Assembly: GCF_025398175.1 (NCBI RefSeq)
Contig: NZ_CP099734.1
Coordinates: 2,356,001 to 2,420,000 of the forward strand
DNA: 64,000 nucleotides
Direction of reading: 5' to 3'
Origin: Photobacterium sp. TY1-4
Lineage (GTDB): Bacteria > Pseudomonadota > Gammaproteobacteria > Enterobacterales > Vibrionaceae
Shown here piece after piece: positions 23,039-31,567 of this stretch. Position 1 is the first letter of the stretch. Each line of letters begins with the position of its first letter. Made by a program: the position numbers and the translations under genes. The notes beneath the pieces were generated by a model. The model searched no databases. It was not told where the DNA came from and was given only the letters and a program-made list of their open reading frames with translations.

Positions 23039-24668
23039 TGTCAGCAATGATGTAGAGGTCTTTACTGAAGATGTTATCTTCAGGGTTGTGCTCCGGATAG
23101 CCACCCAGGTTCGGATTCACCAGACGCGCATTCACGTAGTGATAAATTGGCAGGATTGGCATGTCCTTGGCCAGGAGTGCTTCAGCTTGTTTGTAAGCCT
23201 GGGCACGATCGGCGTCAGAAGCAGCCGTAAGCGCTTTGTCCAACTGGCTGTCGTAAGACGCGCTTGTATAGCGTGGGTAGTTCTGAGAGTGACCGTCACG
23301 CATGATTGCCAGGAAGGTCGATGCTTCGTTGTAGTCACCACACCAGCCGGCACGGGACACTTCGAAGTTACCCTGACGCTTGCTGTCGAGGTAGCTCTTC
23401 CACTCTTGGTTTTCCAACACGGCGGTGACACCCAGCTGCTTTTTCCACATTGAAGCAATGGCAACCGCCACTTTCTTGTGGTTTTCACTGGTGTTGTACA
23501 GCAGGTCAAATTTCAGCGGATTGCTCGGGCCGTAACCCGCTTCTTCCAACAACGCTTTTGCTTTCGCAACACGCTCTTTCTGGGTCAGCTTGGCGTACTC
23601 AGGCGTCTCCACTTCCAGGCCATTTGTTGCCAGCGGCGTGAAGTTATATGCCGGTGTTTCCCCTTTACCCACGATGAACTTGGCAATGACATCACGATCA
23701 ATCGCGTAAGACAGGGCTTTACGAACTTTCTCGTTATCAAATGGGGCTTTGGTGGTATTAAACTCGTAGTAGTAAGAACACAGGTATGGTGTGACCTTGA
23801 CGTCTTCCGGATACTCTTTCACCAGACGCTTGAAGTGCTCGTTCGGCATTTCATACGTCACGTCAACCTCACCAGCCAGGAAGCGGTTCATTTCTGCAAC
23901 CTGGTTTTCAATCGGCAGGTAAGTGACCTGGTTCAGCACGGTTTTGTCATTGTCCCAGTACTTGGAGTTACGCGTCAGTACGATACGCTCGTTCACTACC
24001 CACTTGTCCAGAACAAACGCGCCGTTACCGACGTAGTTTTCCGGGCTGGTCCACTTGTCACCAAACTTTTCAACCACTTTTTGGTTCACTGGCTTCATAG
24101 AAGTGTGTACGGTCATCGCCACAAAGTATGGTACCGGCTTCTCCAGCGAAACTTTCAGCGTGTGTGCATCAACCGCTTCAACACCCAGAGCGTCCGGGCT
24201 CTTCTTGCCCGAAATGATGTCCACGGCGTTTTTCATCGTGGTCATTTCCAGGTATGACGCATAAGGGGAACCGGTTTTCGGGTCGGCCAAACGCTGCCAT
24301 GCATAAACAAAGTCAGCTGCCGAAACTGGATCGCCGTTTGACCATTTCGCTTCCGGGCGAAGATGGAAGATCCAGGTTTTGTTGTCTTTGGTTTCCCAGG
24401 ATTTAGCGACGCCGCCAACTAGGTTACCGTTGCCGTCCTGGTTTACCAGGCCTTCCATTAGGTCACGAATGACGTTGGATTCTGGAACACCAGAGACTTT
24501 TTGCGGATCAAGAGATTCAACTTCAGTACCGTTACCGCGAACCATTTCTTGTTTTGCGGCCAGCTTGACGCCAGCTGGTACATCGGCTGCCAGGGTGGAA
24601 AAAGAGGTGGCAGCAACAGCCATACCCGCGCTTAGCATAAGCGCCTGAGTAATCTTGTTCTTATTCAT
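23034..24668 (-). CDS. oppA: Periplasmic oligopeptide-binding protein OppA
   Basis: 544 residues. Solute-binding protein (SBP_bac_5) that captures oligopeptides for OppBCDF. Signal peptide MNKNKITQALMLSAGMAVAATSFSTLAA is followed by the mature protein. The family blocks GTEVESLDPQKVSGVPESNV, WSNGDPVSAADFVYAWQRL and the tail WCGDYNEASTFL are the E. coli OppA type. First gene of oppABCDF, with a ~450-base AT-rich upstream region. Confidence 0.96.
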   Translation of the reverse strand: MNKNKITQALMLSAGMAVAATSFSTLAADVPAGVKLAAKQEMVRGNGTEVESLDPQKVSGVPESNVIRDLMEGLVNQDGNGNLVGGVAKSWETKDNKTWIFHLRPEAKWSNGDPVSAADFVYAWQRLADPKTGSPYASYLEMTTMKNAVDIISGKKSPDALGVEAVDAHTLKVSLEKPVPYFVAMTVHTSMKPVNQKVVEKFGDKWTSPENYVGNGAFVLDKWVVNERIVLTRNSKYWDNDKTVLNQVTYLPIENQVAEMNRFLAGEVDVTYEMPNEHFKRLVKEYPEDVKVTPYLCSYYYEFNTTKAPFDNEKVRKALSYAIDRDVIAKFIVGKGETPAYNFTPLATNGLEVETPEYAKLTQKERVAKAKALLEEAGYGPSNPLKFDLLYNTSENHKKVAVAIASMWKKQLGVTAVLENQEWKSYLDSKRQGNFEVSRAGWCGDYNEASTFLAIMRDGHSQNYPRYTSASYDSQLDKALTAASDADRAQAYKQAEALLAKDMPILPIYHYVNARLVNPNLGGYPEHNPEDNIFSKDLYIIADK

Positions 24669-25077
24669 GCATTAGCTCCAATACATTAATCAATACGTCC
24701 TTGACGTTCTTCAGTTGGCTGAGTCGTCAGCAGTGTCTGTCCCGTTAATCCTAAACAATACAGAGCGAACCGAAGAATTGGTCAAAACCTTATCAGGCAT
24801 TGAAGCAATTTGCCACAAATTGATAACAAAAAGCGATATTATCCTCTACAGCAATCCATTACATAGTTATATCCACCACCCTTCAAATGCATGCTAGCGC
24901 TTTCTGTCATGAAACCGTCTCAATAGAGGGAAATCCGCCAAAGGTACCAAAAAAACGCAAAATACGAATAAATAATCACAGATATGAATAAACAATCAGC
25001 ATAAAACACCTGTATATTTAACATTTATTAGCATAGTCAATAACACAGTTGTAAAAACATGACCTAAGGACATAAAA
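24669..25077. other. oppA upstream region
   Basis: About 410 AT-rich bases with no supported gene. Two copies of GAATAAAyAATCA at 24966 and 24986 are spaced exactly 20 bp (two helical turns), a possible regulator site in the oppA promoter. The regulator is not identified. Confidence 0.4.
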
Positions 25078-25099
25078 AAGCGCCTGTCGTCAGGCGCTT
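25078..25099 (-). terminator. Terminator of the small gene 25115-25291
   Basis: AAGCGCCTG (25078-25086), loop TCGT, CAGGCGCTT (25091-25099). On the minus strand a T tract follows, 16 bases after the stop. Confidence 0.85.
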
Positions 25100-25114
25100 C
25101 GGTCAAACTCGGCA

Positions 25115-25291
25115 TTACTTATTTTCACGACCTAAGTCGAAATTTGGCCGTTGCTGCCGATCTGAAGATTGATTGTTATCGATCAAATGATGCTCTCCGT
25201 CACTGTCAATCGAGACGATATGCATCTCATCTGTGTGGAGCTCTTCTAACATTTGCTTAACACGGCGGTTTGATACGCGTCTGTGCTTCAT
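25115..25291 (-). CDS. Small conserved-looking hypothetical protein
   Basis: 58 residues, no family recognised. ATG at 25291 is chosen because GGGGAGGAGAGC directly precedes it; an upstream in-frame ATG (25309) would place the ribosome site inside the gene. The N terminus is basic (MKHRRVSNRRVKQ), the middle acidic (EELHTDEMHIVSIDSDGEHHLID) and the tail polar. No signal peptide or membrane segment. A perfect terminator follows, so it is probably an independently expressed short gene, cytoplasmic and possibly nucleic-acid binding (inference from charge only). Confidence 0.6.
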   Translation of the reverse strand: MKHRRVSNRRVKQMLEELHTDEMHIVSIDSDGEHHLIDNNQSSDRQQRPNFDLGRENK

Positions 25292-25554
25292 GCTCTCCTC
25301 CCCTGTCAACCATTTCCGAGAGCCCTCTGTCGAGAGACCAGTCCCGAGCTATCGGCCCTCGTTGAACGACCTGTAAAGTTGAATTCACAGAATTTACAGG
25401 ATGAATGATAAATATGGCACAGAAGCATAATCCTTGCTTGAAGCACGGAATTAATAACAAAAGCGAATAAAAAAAAGGCTGATAGATTAACTTTTCACAA
25501 ACCCATTTTTTATCATTTTTCAAGTATCTACCCATGCACAATGGCGCTAGTATG

Positions 25555-25793
25555 AACGTGTTGGAGGATGGATTCAGGTTCGCAGGATGAAGTCAGACTT
25601 CAACAATTCGTTTCCGTTCCGTTCTATTTGAGAGTTCATAATGAGACCCAGTGGTTGCAACTCGCGTCCAAGCCCTTCCCGTGTTCGCCACGGTTATGTG
25701 CCACCGGCACATAAAACCAAACGGTGATCACCGGTGTCATTAAAGCCATAAGCTTTCTACCACCAGCCTAGCCCCATCTCAGGGGCTATTTTA
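25555..25793 (+). ncRNA. Candidate structured small RNA (or short mRNA)
   Basis: Plus-strand element: TAGTAT at 25548-25553 as possible -10, hairpin GAAGT/ACTTC (25589-25601), hairpin TTATGTGCC/GGCACATAA (25694-25714, perfect 9 bp), palindrome CGGTGATCACCG (25722-25733) and a terminator AGCCCC/GGGGCT with ATTTTATT (25769-25795). A 28-codon open frame (25641-25727, MRPSGCNSRPSPSRVRHGY...) lies inside and ends in the palindrome. The paired arms favour a noncoding RNA; family not recognised. Confidence 0.4.
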
Positions 25794-25795
25794 TT
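25769..25795 (+). terminator. Terminator of the candidate RNA
   Basis: TAGCCCC (25769-25775), loop ATCTCA, GGGGCTA (25782-25788), then TTTTATT. Confidence 0.7.
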
Positions 25796-25847
25796 GCCTG
25801 AAATCTGAACCCTTGCCGAAACGACGCTGAACGCCAGCGACAAAAAA

Positions 25848-25870
25848 GCCCGGCGCGTCGGCCGGGCAAA
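25848..25870 (-). terminator. Porin gene terminator
   Basis: GCCCGGC (25848-25854), 6-nt loop, GCCGGGC (25861-25867). The minus strand runs into TTTTTTG. Confidence 0.88.
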
Positions 25871-25899
25871 AATAAATAAGACAATGAATGTTGAGTGGC

Positions 25900-26964
25900 T
25901 TACCAGTATACGCGGGCACCAATGGCGTACTGGCTTTCACCGTCAGAGACTGATGGTGAAATTGTGCTGTCGCTCCCTTTATTAGAGAAGCCCAACGTTG
26001 TGCCGTCTTTATAGCCGTACTCAACATAGATACGGGACCACTTGTTGAAGTGGTAGTCGGTACCAATATAAAAGTTCTCGCCGTCGCCATCAGTATTCAA
26101 CGCACCTGATGATTGCTCAACATACTCATAGCCAGCATAAGCTGTCGCATTGTCTGCCCAGCTATAGGTGGCACCCAAGCTGAACGCATCTTCCTCAATG
26201 CTCGCACCTGACGCTTTGGCTTCCAGTTCAGCATTGTAGTAAGTGAAACCGATCAACGCCGGACCGAAAGTATACTCAACAGTCCCTTCATAGTAGGTGT
26301 TTTCCAGATCTGCGTTTACATCAGTCTCTTTGGCTGGATCAGTAACTTTGTCTGTGCCAACTTTATAAGATTTATCGCGGTTTACACCACCACCGATGTG
26401 GAAGTTGAAACCGCCAACACTTGTCGTCACATAAAGCTCAGACAACTCCTGGTTGGTGTCATCTTCAGCCAGGCCGTAGTTGGCAGCCAGCAGAAAGTTT
26501 TCACCTTCAAAGGTGTATTTGATCAGTGAGTCATGACGCGCCCCCGAAAGGGTGCCATAACGCATACCTGAGCCACCGAAGAAGTAAGAATAGTCGGCAC
26601 CGTAGATTTCATCCGAGATAACCCATTGGCGACCAAACGAAATCTTACCGAAATCTGTATCTACACCGGCAAAGTGCAGACGGTTTTTCATGTTGTACTC
26701 GTCCTTCGATTCCTTGAAGGCGATACCAAACTCAACCTTACCAAATACGTCCACTGTATCAGAAAGGGCATATTGAGCTTGTACACCAGCACGAGAAGAG
26801 CCAGCGTTTAGAGTCACGTCTTTGTCTTCGTATTTTTCAACTTGAGTACGTAGTTGACCGTAAAAATCAACCATCGCACCTTCGTCTTTCAGAAGTTCAA
26901 CGGCACTGGCGGCATTGCTGAAAATAATGGCGGGAATTGCTACTGCTAAAAGTGTTTTTTTCAT
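25900..26964 (-). CDS. General porin, OmpU/OmpL type
   Basis: 354 residues. Outer-membrane trimeric beta-barrel for small hydrophilic solutes. Signal peptide MKKTLLAVAIPAIIFSNAASA precedes VELLKDEGAMVDFYGQLRTQVE, the first strand. Alternating strand patterns and the family blocks FAGVDTDFGKISFGRQW and FNFHIGGGVN are present, and the C terminus YAIGARVYW ends in an aromatic residue as required by the BAM machinery. Negative loops (many Asp and Glu) suggest cation preference (inference). Which Vibrionaceae porin name applies cannot be settled here. An AGGTAAG ribosome site precedes the ATG. Confidence 0.9.
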   Translation of the reverse strand: MKKTLLAVAIPAIIFSNAASAVELLKDEGAMVDFYGQLRTQVEKYEDKDVTLNAGSSRAGVQAQYALSDTVDVFGKVEFGIAFKESKDEYNMKNRLHFAGVDTDFGKISFGRQWVISDEIYGADYSYFFGGSGMRYGTLSGARHDSLIKYTFEGENFLLAANYGLAEDDTNQELSELYVTTSVGGFNFHIGGGVNRDKSYKVGTDKVTDPAKETDVNADLENTYYEGTVEYTFGPALIGFTYYNAELEAKASGASIEEDAFSLGATYSWADNATAYAGYEYVEQSSGALNTDGDGENFYIGTDYHFNKWSRIYVEYGYKDGTTLGFSNKGSDSTISPSVSDGESQYAIGARVYW

Positions 26965-27756
26965 TTTTACTTACCTGTAAATTTCTGTAATTTCGACTCA
27001 TCCCAAGTCGAGTTGAAACATATCAGCAACATAAACCCGCCGCAATACGATATAAAACCACAAAATTAGCATTCAACAGCATCATGAACCACATACAAAC
27101 CCGCACATCATGAATAAAACCACACCAATTTTATAAATTAACAGGAATTCATGACGATTTATTCACAAAACCCGCATAGAACACCCCCTTCCATTGATAA
27201 CCAAATGGAATACTAGATAACTAAAAATCACAAAAAAATATAAAAAAGACAAAAAAACACCGACCTAAAGTTGTCAATTCATCTAAAAAACGGGTCAAAT
27301 ATGATAAGAAATACTGCCGCGAATTAAACCCGCCTCGGTCGCATGAATGGAGGATAGATTTATTTTTTATTCACGAAATGACTTGGAGTTACGATATTAA
27401 ACTCGAACTAAAACTGCGACTACAAAATTAAATAATAACTTGGAAATTAAATACAGTAATATAATTCACTATATAATTTATAATTCAGATTATTCATCTA
27501 AAACCCAAACAACGCAGAGATCAGCAGCTATCAGCGAGAAGTATGGCGTCTCGCTGTTTCAGAGAGATCCCCTAAGCGACAAATCTCTGGCAACAAATAA
27601 TCAGGGTCAATCCATCTTTCGACACATCAAAAACTGTTATGTGGTGGAGGTAAAACGGTGGCACTGCGATGGGATAATGATAGTGTTCACTGTTGATTTC
27701 CCGTGAGTACGAGCAGTGACGAGAAGATAGTCGGTAGGGATAAAAGCAGGACAACC
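26965..27756. other. Long AT-rich intergenic region, porin to moaE
   Basis: About 790 bases, very AT-rich in 27050-27500. No gene supported: an 88-codon open frame (27440-27706) has no ribosome site and no recognisable domain. The region should hold the porin promoter and regulator sites (such as OmpR or ToxR), but I cannot name one from sequence. Confidence 0.5.
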
Positions 27757-27791
27757 ACCGACTTGTTGCCAGAATCGGGCAACAAGTCGGT
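27757..27791. other. Long perfect hairpin downstream of moaE
   Basis: ACCGACTTGTTGCC (27757-27770) pairs perfectly with GGCAACAAGTCGGT (27778-27791), 14 bp, 7-nt loop. No T run on either side. AGTCGGT at 27729-27735 can alternatively pair with ACCGACT of the first arm. It may protect the moa mRNA 3' end or act as a weak terminator. Confidence 0.6.
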
Positions 27792-27800
27792 TAACTCAGG

Positions 27801-28253
27801 TCACGAGGACTGCCAACGCTCTGCGGCCGTAGTGTCCGTTTCCCGGGCATCAACCCAGCGCGATTCAGCCGGGGTTTGCTCTTTCTTCCAGAACGGTGCC
27901 CGGGTCTTCAGGTAGTCCATGATAAATTCACACGCCTGAAATGCTGCGCCGCGATGGGCACTGGTCACACCGACAAAGACAATTTGATCGCCCAGCGCCA
28001 AATCGCCAACCCGGTGGATCACCCGGGTTTGCAACAACGGCCAACGCACTTGGGCTTGTTCAACAATTTCCGTCAATGCTTTTTCAGTCATGCCGGGATA
28101 ATGTTCCAGCGACAGTCCGGTCACGTGATCCCCCTGATTGAAATCACGGACTTTACCGACAAACGTGACGACCGCACCGGCATTGTTGCCCTCTGCCAGC
28201 CTGGCGTACTCTTCGGCAACAGAGAAGTCATCAACCTGTACAGAAATCATCAT
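27801..28253 (-). CDS. moaE: Molybdopterin synthase catalytic subunit MoaE
   Basis: 150 residues. With thiocarboxylated MoaD it converts cPMP to molybdopterin. Family blocks GAVVTFVGKVRDFN, LEHYPGMTEKAL, RVGDLALGDQIVFVGVTSAHRGAAFQACEFIMDYLK (read in two parts) and the catalytic lysines in APFWKKE are all present. Its ATG shares one base with the moaD stop (TGATG), coupling translation. Last gene of moaACDE. Confidence 0.97.
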   Translation of the reverse strand: MMISVQVDDFSVAEEYARLAEGNNAGAVVTFVGKVRDFNQGDHVTGLSLEHYPGMTEKALTEIVEQAQVRWPLLQTRVIHRVGDLALGDQIVFVGVTSAHRGAAFQACEFIMDYLKTRAPFWKKEQTPAESRWVDARETDTTAAERWQSS

Positions 28254-28498
28254 CAGCCTCCGGTCACCGGCGGGAAAAACGCAACCTCGTCGCCATCGCT
28301 AAGCGCACTGTCGAGAGCACAAATGGTCTGATTCACCGCAACCAGCAATTTCCCCGGCTCCAGTGCCAGTTGCCACTTATCACCCCGGGTTGCCAGGTGC
28401 GCCCGCAATGCCTCAGCGGTCGTGAATTCAGCGGCAACATCAAGTTGTTCGACGCCCACCAGCTCTTTGACCTGAGCAAAAAAAAGTACCTTAATCAT
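28253..28498 (-). CDS. moaD: Molybdopterin synthase sulfur carrier MoaD
   Basis: 81 residues, ubiquitin-like fold. Ends in the essential Gly-Gly (VTGG) that is adenylated by MoeB and thiocarboxylated. Overlaps moaC by 4 bases and moaE by 1 base, fixing the MoaD:MoaE stoichiometry by coupling. Confidence 0.97.
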   Translation of the reverse strand: MIKVLFFAQVKELVGVEQLDVAAEFTTAEALRAHLATRGDKWQLALEPGKLLVAVNQTICALDSALSDGDEVAFFPPVTGG

Positions 28499-28974
28499 GC
28501 TTCCACCTTAAAATGTCCGGATTTACCGCCCGTTTTTTCCAGCAAACGAACCTGGCCAATTACCATGTCTTTTTGAACCGCTTTGCACATGTCATAAATG
28601 GTCAGCGCCGCCACCGAGGCAGCCGTCAGCGCTTCCATCTCCACGCCGGTTTTACCGGCCAGTTTACAACACGACTCAATCCGGACGGTATTTTCAGCCG
28701 GAATGGCTTCTAACTGCACTTCAACTTTCGACAGTAGCAGCGGATGGCACAACGGGATCAAGTCCCAGGTTTTCTTTGCAGCTTGGATCCCGGCGATCCG
28801 CGCGGTTGCGAAGACATCCCCTTTATGGTGCTGGCCCGAGACAATCAGCGCCAGCGTCTCTGGCGCCATGTGGACAAACGCTTCAGCACGAGCTTCCCGT
28901 ACCGAATCCACCTTTCCGGAGACATCTACCATGTTGGCTTCGCCGGACGCGTTAATGTGTGTCAATTGTGTCAT
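28495..28974 (-). CDS. moaC: Cyclic pyranopterin monophosphate synthase MoaC
   Basis: 159 residues. Second half of cPMP synthesis, from the MoaA product. ATG 28974 ([21 protein letters not shown]) is chosen over 29001 because GAAGGGAAAA lies just before it and homology begins there. Signature blocks [29 protein letters not shown] and [28 protein letters not shown] (each read in parts) are intact. moaB, present between moaA and moaC in E. coli, is absent. Confidence 0.97.
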   Translation of the reverse strand: MTQLTHINASGEANMVDVSGKVDSVREARAEAFVHMAPETLALIVSGQHHKGDVFATARIAGIQAAKKTWDLIPLCHPLLLSKVEVQLEAIPAENTVRIESCCKLAGKTGVEMEALTAASVAALTIYDMCKAVQKDMVIGQVRLLEKTGGKSGHFKVEA

Positions 28975-29069
28975 TGTTTTTCCCTTCAGATGGTCATGCA
29001 ACCAAACCCGGCCTTCTCACCCCGCGACCAAAAGCCGCCTCGATCGCGATAAAGTAAGGCCCGGGGGTG

Positions 29070-30059
29070 TTAACCACCAATCGATGCAAGGTGAGGTGTC
29101 ATGCCGGTATTGCCGTCATCCAGAAAATGACTGACCGCTTTTTCCTGCAAGCCACGTTGAATCCGCTCGATCAGCGCTGCCTGCTGATGGTCATGACTCA
29201 GCAGATCACGCAGATCGACCCCATGATCACCAAACAGGCACAGGTGCAGTTTACCGAGAGCCGAGATCCGCAGTCGGTTACAGCTCTGACAAAAATCTTT
29301 CTCATACGGCATGATCAGACCCACTTCCCCCAGGTAATCCGGGTGGAAGAAAACCTGGGCGGGGCCATCATTGTTGGCCCGGGGCTTGAGCAGCCAGCCA
29401 TTGGCAATCAGATGATTTCGGATACTCACGCCGGAGACATGGTGGCGCTGGAACAGACCGTCCATTTCACCGGTTTGCATCAGCTCGATAAACCGGAGCT
29501 GAATCGGTCGGTCTTTAATCCAGTTCAGGAATTGCGGCAGTTGTTGTGAATTAAGGTCTTTCAGCAAAACCGTGTTGATTTTGACCTGCTCAAATCCGGC
29601 CGAAAAGGCTGCATCAATGCCATCCATGACCTGATGGAACAAGTTCTCGCCAGTGATCTGGAAGAACATCTTCGGATCCAGGCTATCAACACTGACATTC
29701 AAGTGCGTCAAGCCGGCCTGACGCCATTCCCGGACATGCTTGGCCATTCGGTAACCATTGGTGGTGGTCGCCACTTTGCGGATCCCGGGCTGCTCGGCAA
29801 CCGTCCGGATAATGTCGGTGAAGTCCCGTCGCAATGACGGCTCCCCTCCGGTGATCCGGACTTTAGTGGTACCGCAAGACGCAAACGCACCGGTCACCCG
29901 GCGAATTTCATCCAGGGTTAGAAAAGAAGGTTTTTTTCTCTCTGCCGGTCGATAGCCGTCAGGGAGGCAGTAGGTACATTTGAAATTACAAACGTCCGTC
30001 ACTGAAAGCCGCAAGTAGTAAAACTTGCGATGGTATTGATCTTCAAATTGATTCGCCAC
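29070..30059 (-). CDS. moaA: GTP 3',8-cyclase MoaA
   Basis: 329 residues. Radical SAM enzyme starting molybdenum cofactor synthesis from GTP. The SAM cluster cysteines are C24, C28 and C31 (VCNFKCTYC); the C-terminal cluster cysteines are in [18 protein letters not shown], and the tail ends in GG. The frame is open to 30227, but that extension reads through the riboswitch. The GTG at 30059 ([19 protein letters not shown]), placed just after GGAAAGGTG, matches the E. coli N terminus and is the start. First gene of moaACDE. Confidence 0.96.
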   Translation of the reverse strand: MANQFEDQYHRKFYYLRLSVTDVCNFKCTYCLPDGYRPAERKKPSFLTLDEIRRVTGAFASCGTTKVRITGGEPSLRRDFTDIIRTVAEQPGIRKVATTTNGYRMAKHVREWRQAGLTHLNVSVDSLDPKMFFQITGENLFHQVMDGIDAAFSAGFEQVKINTVLLKDLNSQQLPQFLNWIKDRPIQLRFIELMQTGEMDGLFQRHHVSGVSIRNHLIANGWLLKPRANNDGPAQVFFHPDYLGEVGLIMPYEKDFCQSCNRLRISALGKLHLCLFGDHGVDLRDLLSHDHQQAALIERIQRGLQEKAVSHFLDDGNTGMTPHLASIGG

Positions 30060-30389
30060 GAAACACCTTTCCAAATACGGGAGGCCGATGCATTTCTTTA
30101 TCGACCCTGGTGACATAATGTCACGGCTCACGTCACCTATTGCGTCGTTCACGAGGCAACTTAGTGAATAGAGCTCGGAGTTATGGCTGCTTTGTTGAGA
30201 GTCTTTGTTGAGAGTGCGACGATTCACACGACCAACAACAAAGCGGCATAGTCTTTATAACTTATCAGAGAGTTTGACCTAATGACAATTCTCTAAAAAA
30301 GATGTCGGGTATTCTACCGATCGTCAGAAATCGCGACAATACTACTAAAGAGAAGTTATGCAAATTTTCTTACAGTTTGTGGGGGAATT
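30060..30389. other. Divergent region moaA / small gene
   Basis: 330 bases holding the Moco riboswitch (30064-30165) and its upstream leader on the minus strand. TTTGTTGAGAGT occurs twice (30191-30202 and 30204-30215). The rest should contain divergent promoters, not individually identified. Confidence 0.5.
30064..30165 (-). promoter_or_regulatory. Molybdenum cofactor (Moco) riboswitch
   Basis: The minus-strand moaA leader shows the landmarks of the E. coli moaA Moco RNA in the same order: GCCTC (from 30157), GCCGTGACA, CACCAGGG, a GGTCGAT/ATCGGCC stem around AAAGAAATGC, then CCTCCCGTAT and TGGAAAGGTG. The last segment (30064-30072) is also the moaA ribosome site, so ligand binding can block initiation. 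Recognised by remembered similarity, not by a covariance search. Confidence 0.85.
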
Positions 30390-30617
30390 ATGTCCAATAT
30401 CATCGAATCTGCCACTGTAAACGATATTGCGCTCTACTTGCAGCGCGAAGAAGGGCTTGATGCCCGGCACGCTCATGAAGCCGCGGAAGAAGTCATTGCC
30501 GGATTTCACGACATGATGGCCAAAGGCATCATCAAAGGCTGGTACTTCAATGAGCAAAGCCACCTGGAGTTACTCCCCAGCGACAGTGCGCTTAAAATAA
30601 TTGCGAATCAAAAATGA
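30390..30617 (+). CDS. Small hypothetical protein, 75 residues
   Basis: 75 residues, no family recognised. GGGGGA lies 7 bases before the ATG. The composition is soluble and helical (residues ~10-45 amphipathic: LYLQREEGLDARHAHEAAEEVIAGFHDMM in part), with no signal peptide. The stop codon sits in the loop-proximal part of a perfect 12-bp hairpin (30599-30626). It is divergent from the moa operon and upstream of a Lon-N-domain gene on the same strand, but 171 bases apart, so an operon is uncertain. Confidence 0.7.
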   Translation: MSNIIESATVNDIALYLQREEGLDARHAHEAAEEVIAGFHDMMAKGIIKGWYFNEQSHLELLPSDSALKIIANQK

Positions 30618-30626
30618 TTCGCAATT
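30599..30626 (+). other. Hairpin overlapping the stop codon of the 75-residue gene
   Basis: AATTGCGAATCA (30599-30610), loop AAAA, TGATTCGCAATT (30615-30626). TGA of the stop is the first triplet of the 3' arm. Followed by TTGCAACC, so not a classical terminator. Confidence 0.6.
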
Positions 30627-30788
30627 TGCAACCGTTTCACGGATGAATTTCGCAATATGAAAACGAATGCATCAGTGAAAATCAGGAATCCGGCTTAAAT
30701 CAGGCGTTCTGGCCATCAGATGAAATTCCGGCATCACTATTGCAACGTCTAGCATACCAGACATCAAGAACGACAGCCGGAGCCGATT

Positions 30789-31364
30789 ATGAAACAGTCA
30801 TTACCACTACTTTTTCAAAAACGCCATGTCCTGCCCGGTGGAAGAATGCCAATTCGCATTGCACCGGGTCCGCAAATGGAAGCATTTAAAGCGGCGCTAT
30901 TGTCTTCCGAAGGGTTTGGCATCTGTATGTTTGACGAAAATGAGCATGGCCATGAGTTTTTCCATATCGGCACCCGGGTGACCGTTGAAGACTTCGATAC
31001 CTCGGCCATTGACGGCTCATTGATTGTGACCGTGTACGGCCACGAGAACTTCCGTATTCACGCGTTGGAGCAAAGCGAGTCCGGCGCTATCAGCGGCGAG
31101 TGTGAGCTCATTCCGCAGTGGCCGGAAGTCAAAATCCGCAATGAGCAACGTATTTTAGCTGACAAGCTCAAGCAGATGTTCAAAAAACATCCTGAACTCA
31201 ATCAGTTAAACCAGAAGAAACAATTTAATAATCTCAGCTGGCTTTGTCAGCGCTGGCTGGAGATTTTACCGGTGCCTGCCAGCGAAAAGCAGATGCTGCT
31301 TAATACACCAAGCTGCATGGACACCTATGACTATCTGATGAGTATTATGCATAAGCCCCACTAA
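30789..31364 (+). CDS. Stand-alone Lon N-terminal (LON substrate-binding) domain protein
   Basis: 191 residues. Matches the LON-SB domain (the N-terminal domain of Lon) without the ATPase or protease domains. Typical starting block LPLLFQKRHVLPGGRMPIRI and GFGICMFDEN are followed by HIGTRVTVEDFD; the C-terminal half is a helical bundle. Function of such proteins is unknown; by analogy they may bind substrates or partners. CRBN-like or Lon-like activities should not be assumed. It ends before a strong terminator. Confidence 0.8.
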   Translation: MKQSLPLLFQKRHVLPGGRMPIRIAPGPQMEAFKAALLSSEGFGICMFDENEHGHEFFHIGTRVTVEDFDTSAIDGSLIVTVYGHENFRIHALEQSESGAISGECELIPQWPEVKIRNEQRILADKLKQMFKKHPELNQLNQKKQFNNLSWLCQRWLEILPVPASEKQMLLNTPSCMDTYDYLMSIMHKPH

Positions 31365-31408
31365 AACCGGGCTGTAGCAACCAAACACTGTCGTTGTGAT
31401 AACCTTTG

Positions 31409-31438
31409 CCTTCTGCACATGCAGAAGGTTTTTTTTTG
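31409..31438 (+). terminator. Terminator after the LON-domain gene
   Basis: CCTTCTGC (31409-31416), loop ACAT, GCAGAAGG (31421-31428), then ten bases of almost pure T. Confidence 0.93.
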
Positions 31439-31567
31439 CTCTATATCCCGGTAAACTGTGGGCGCCCTCGCATTTCGTGATACTGGCTGCATCCTCTGAC
31501 AAGGGGCTTGGCTTGCCATAGCCAAAATCGATACACTTGCCGATCCGGAATCTTTACAACGGCCTTC

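Larger units (their letters stand above)
25292..25899. other. Intergenic region holding a candidate structured RNA
   Basis: 608 bases between two minus-strand genes. The part 25292-25545 is AT-rich with nothing recognised; 25550-25795 on the plus strand holds the candidate RNA described separately; the end carries the porin terminator. Confidence 0.5.

Noticed and set aside
30060..30227. 56-residue N-terminal extension of MoaA
   Set aside because: It is the translation of the Moco riboswitch; homology starts at GTG 30059.
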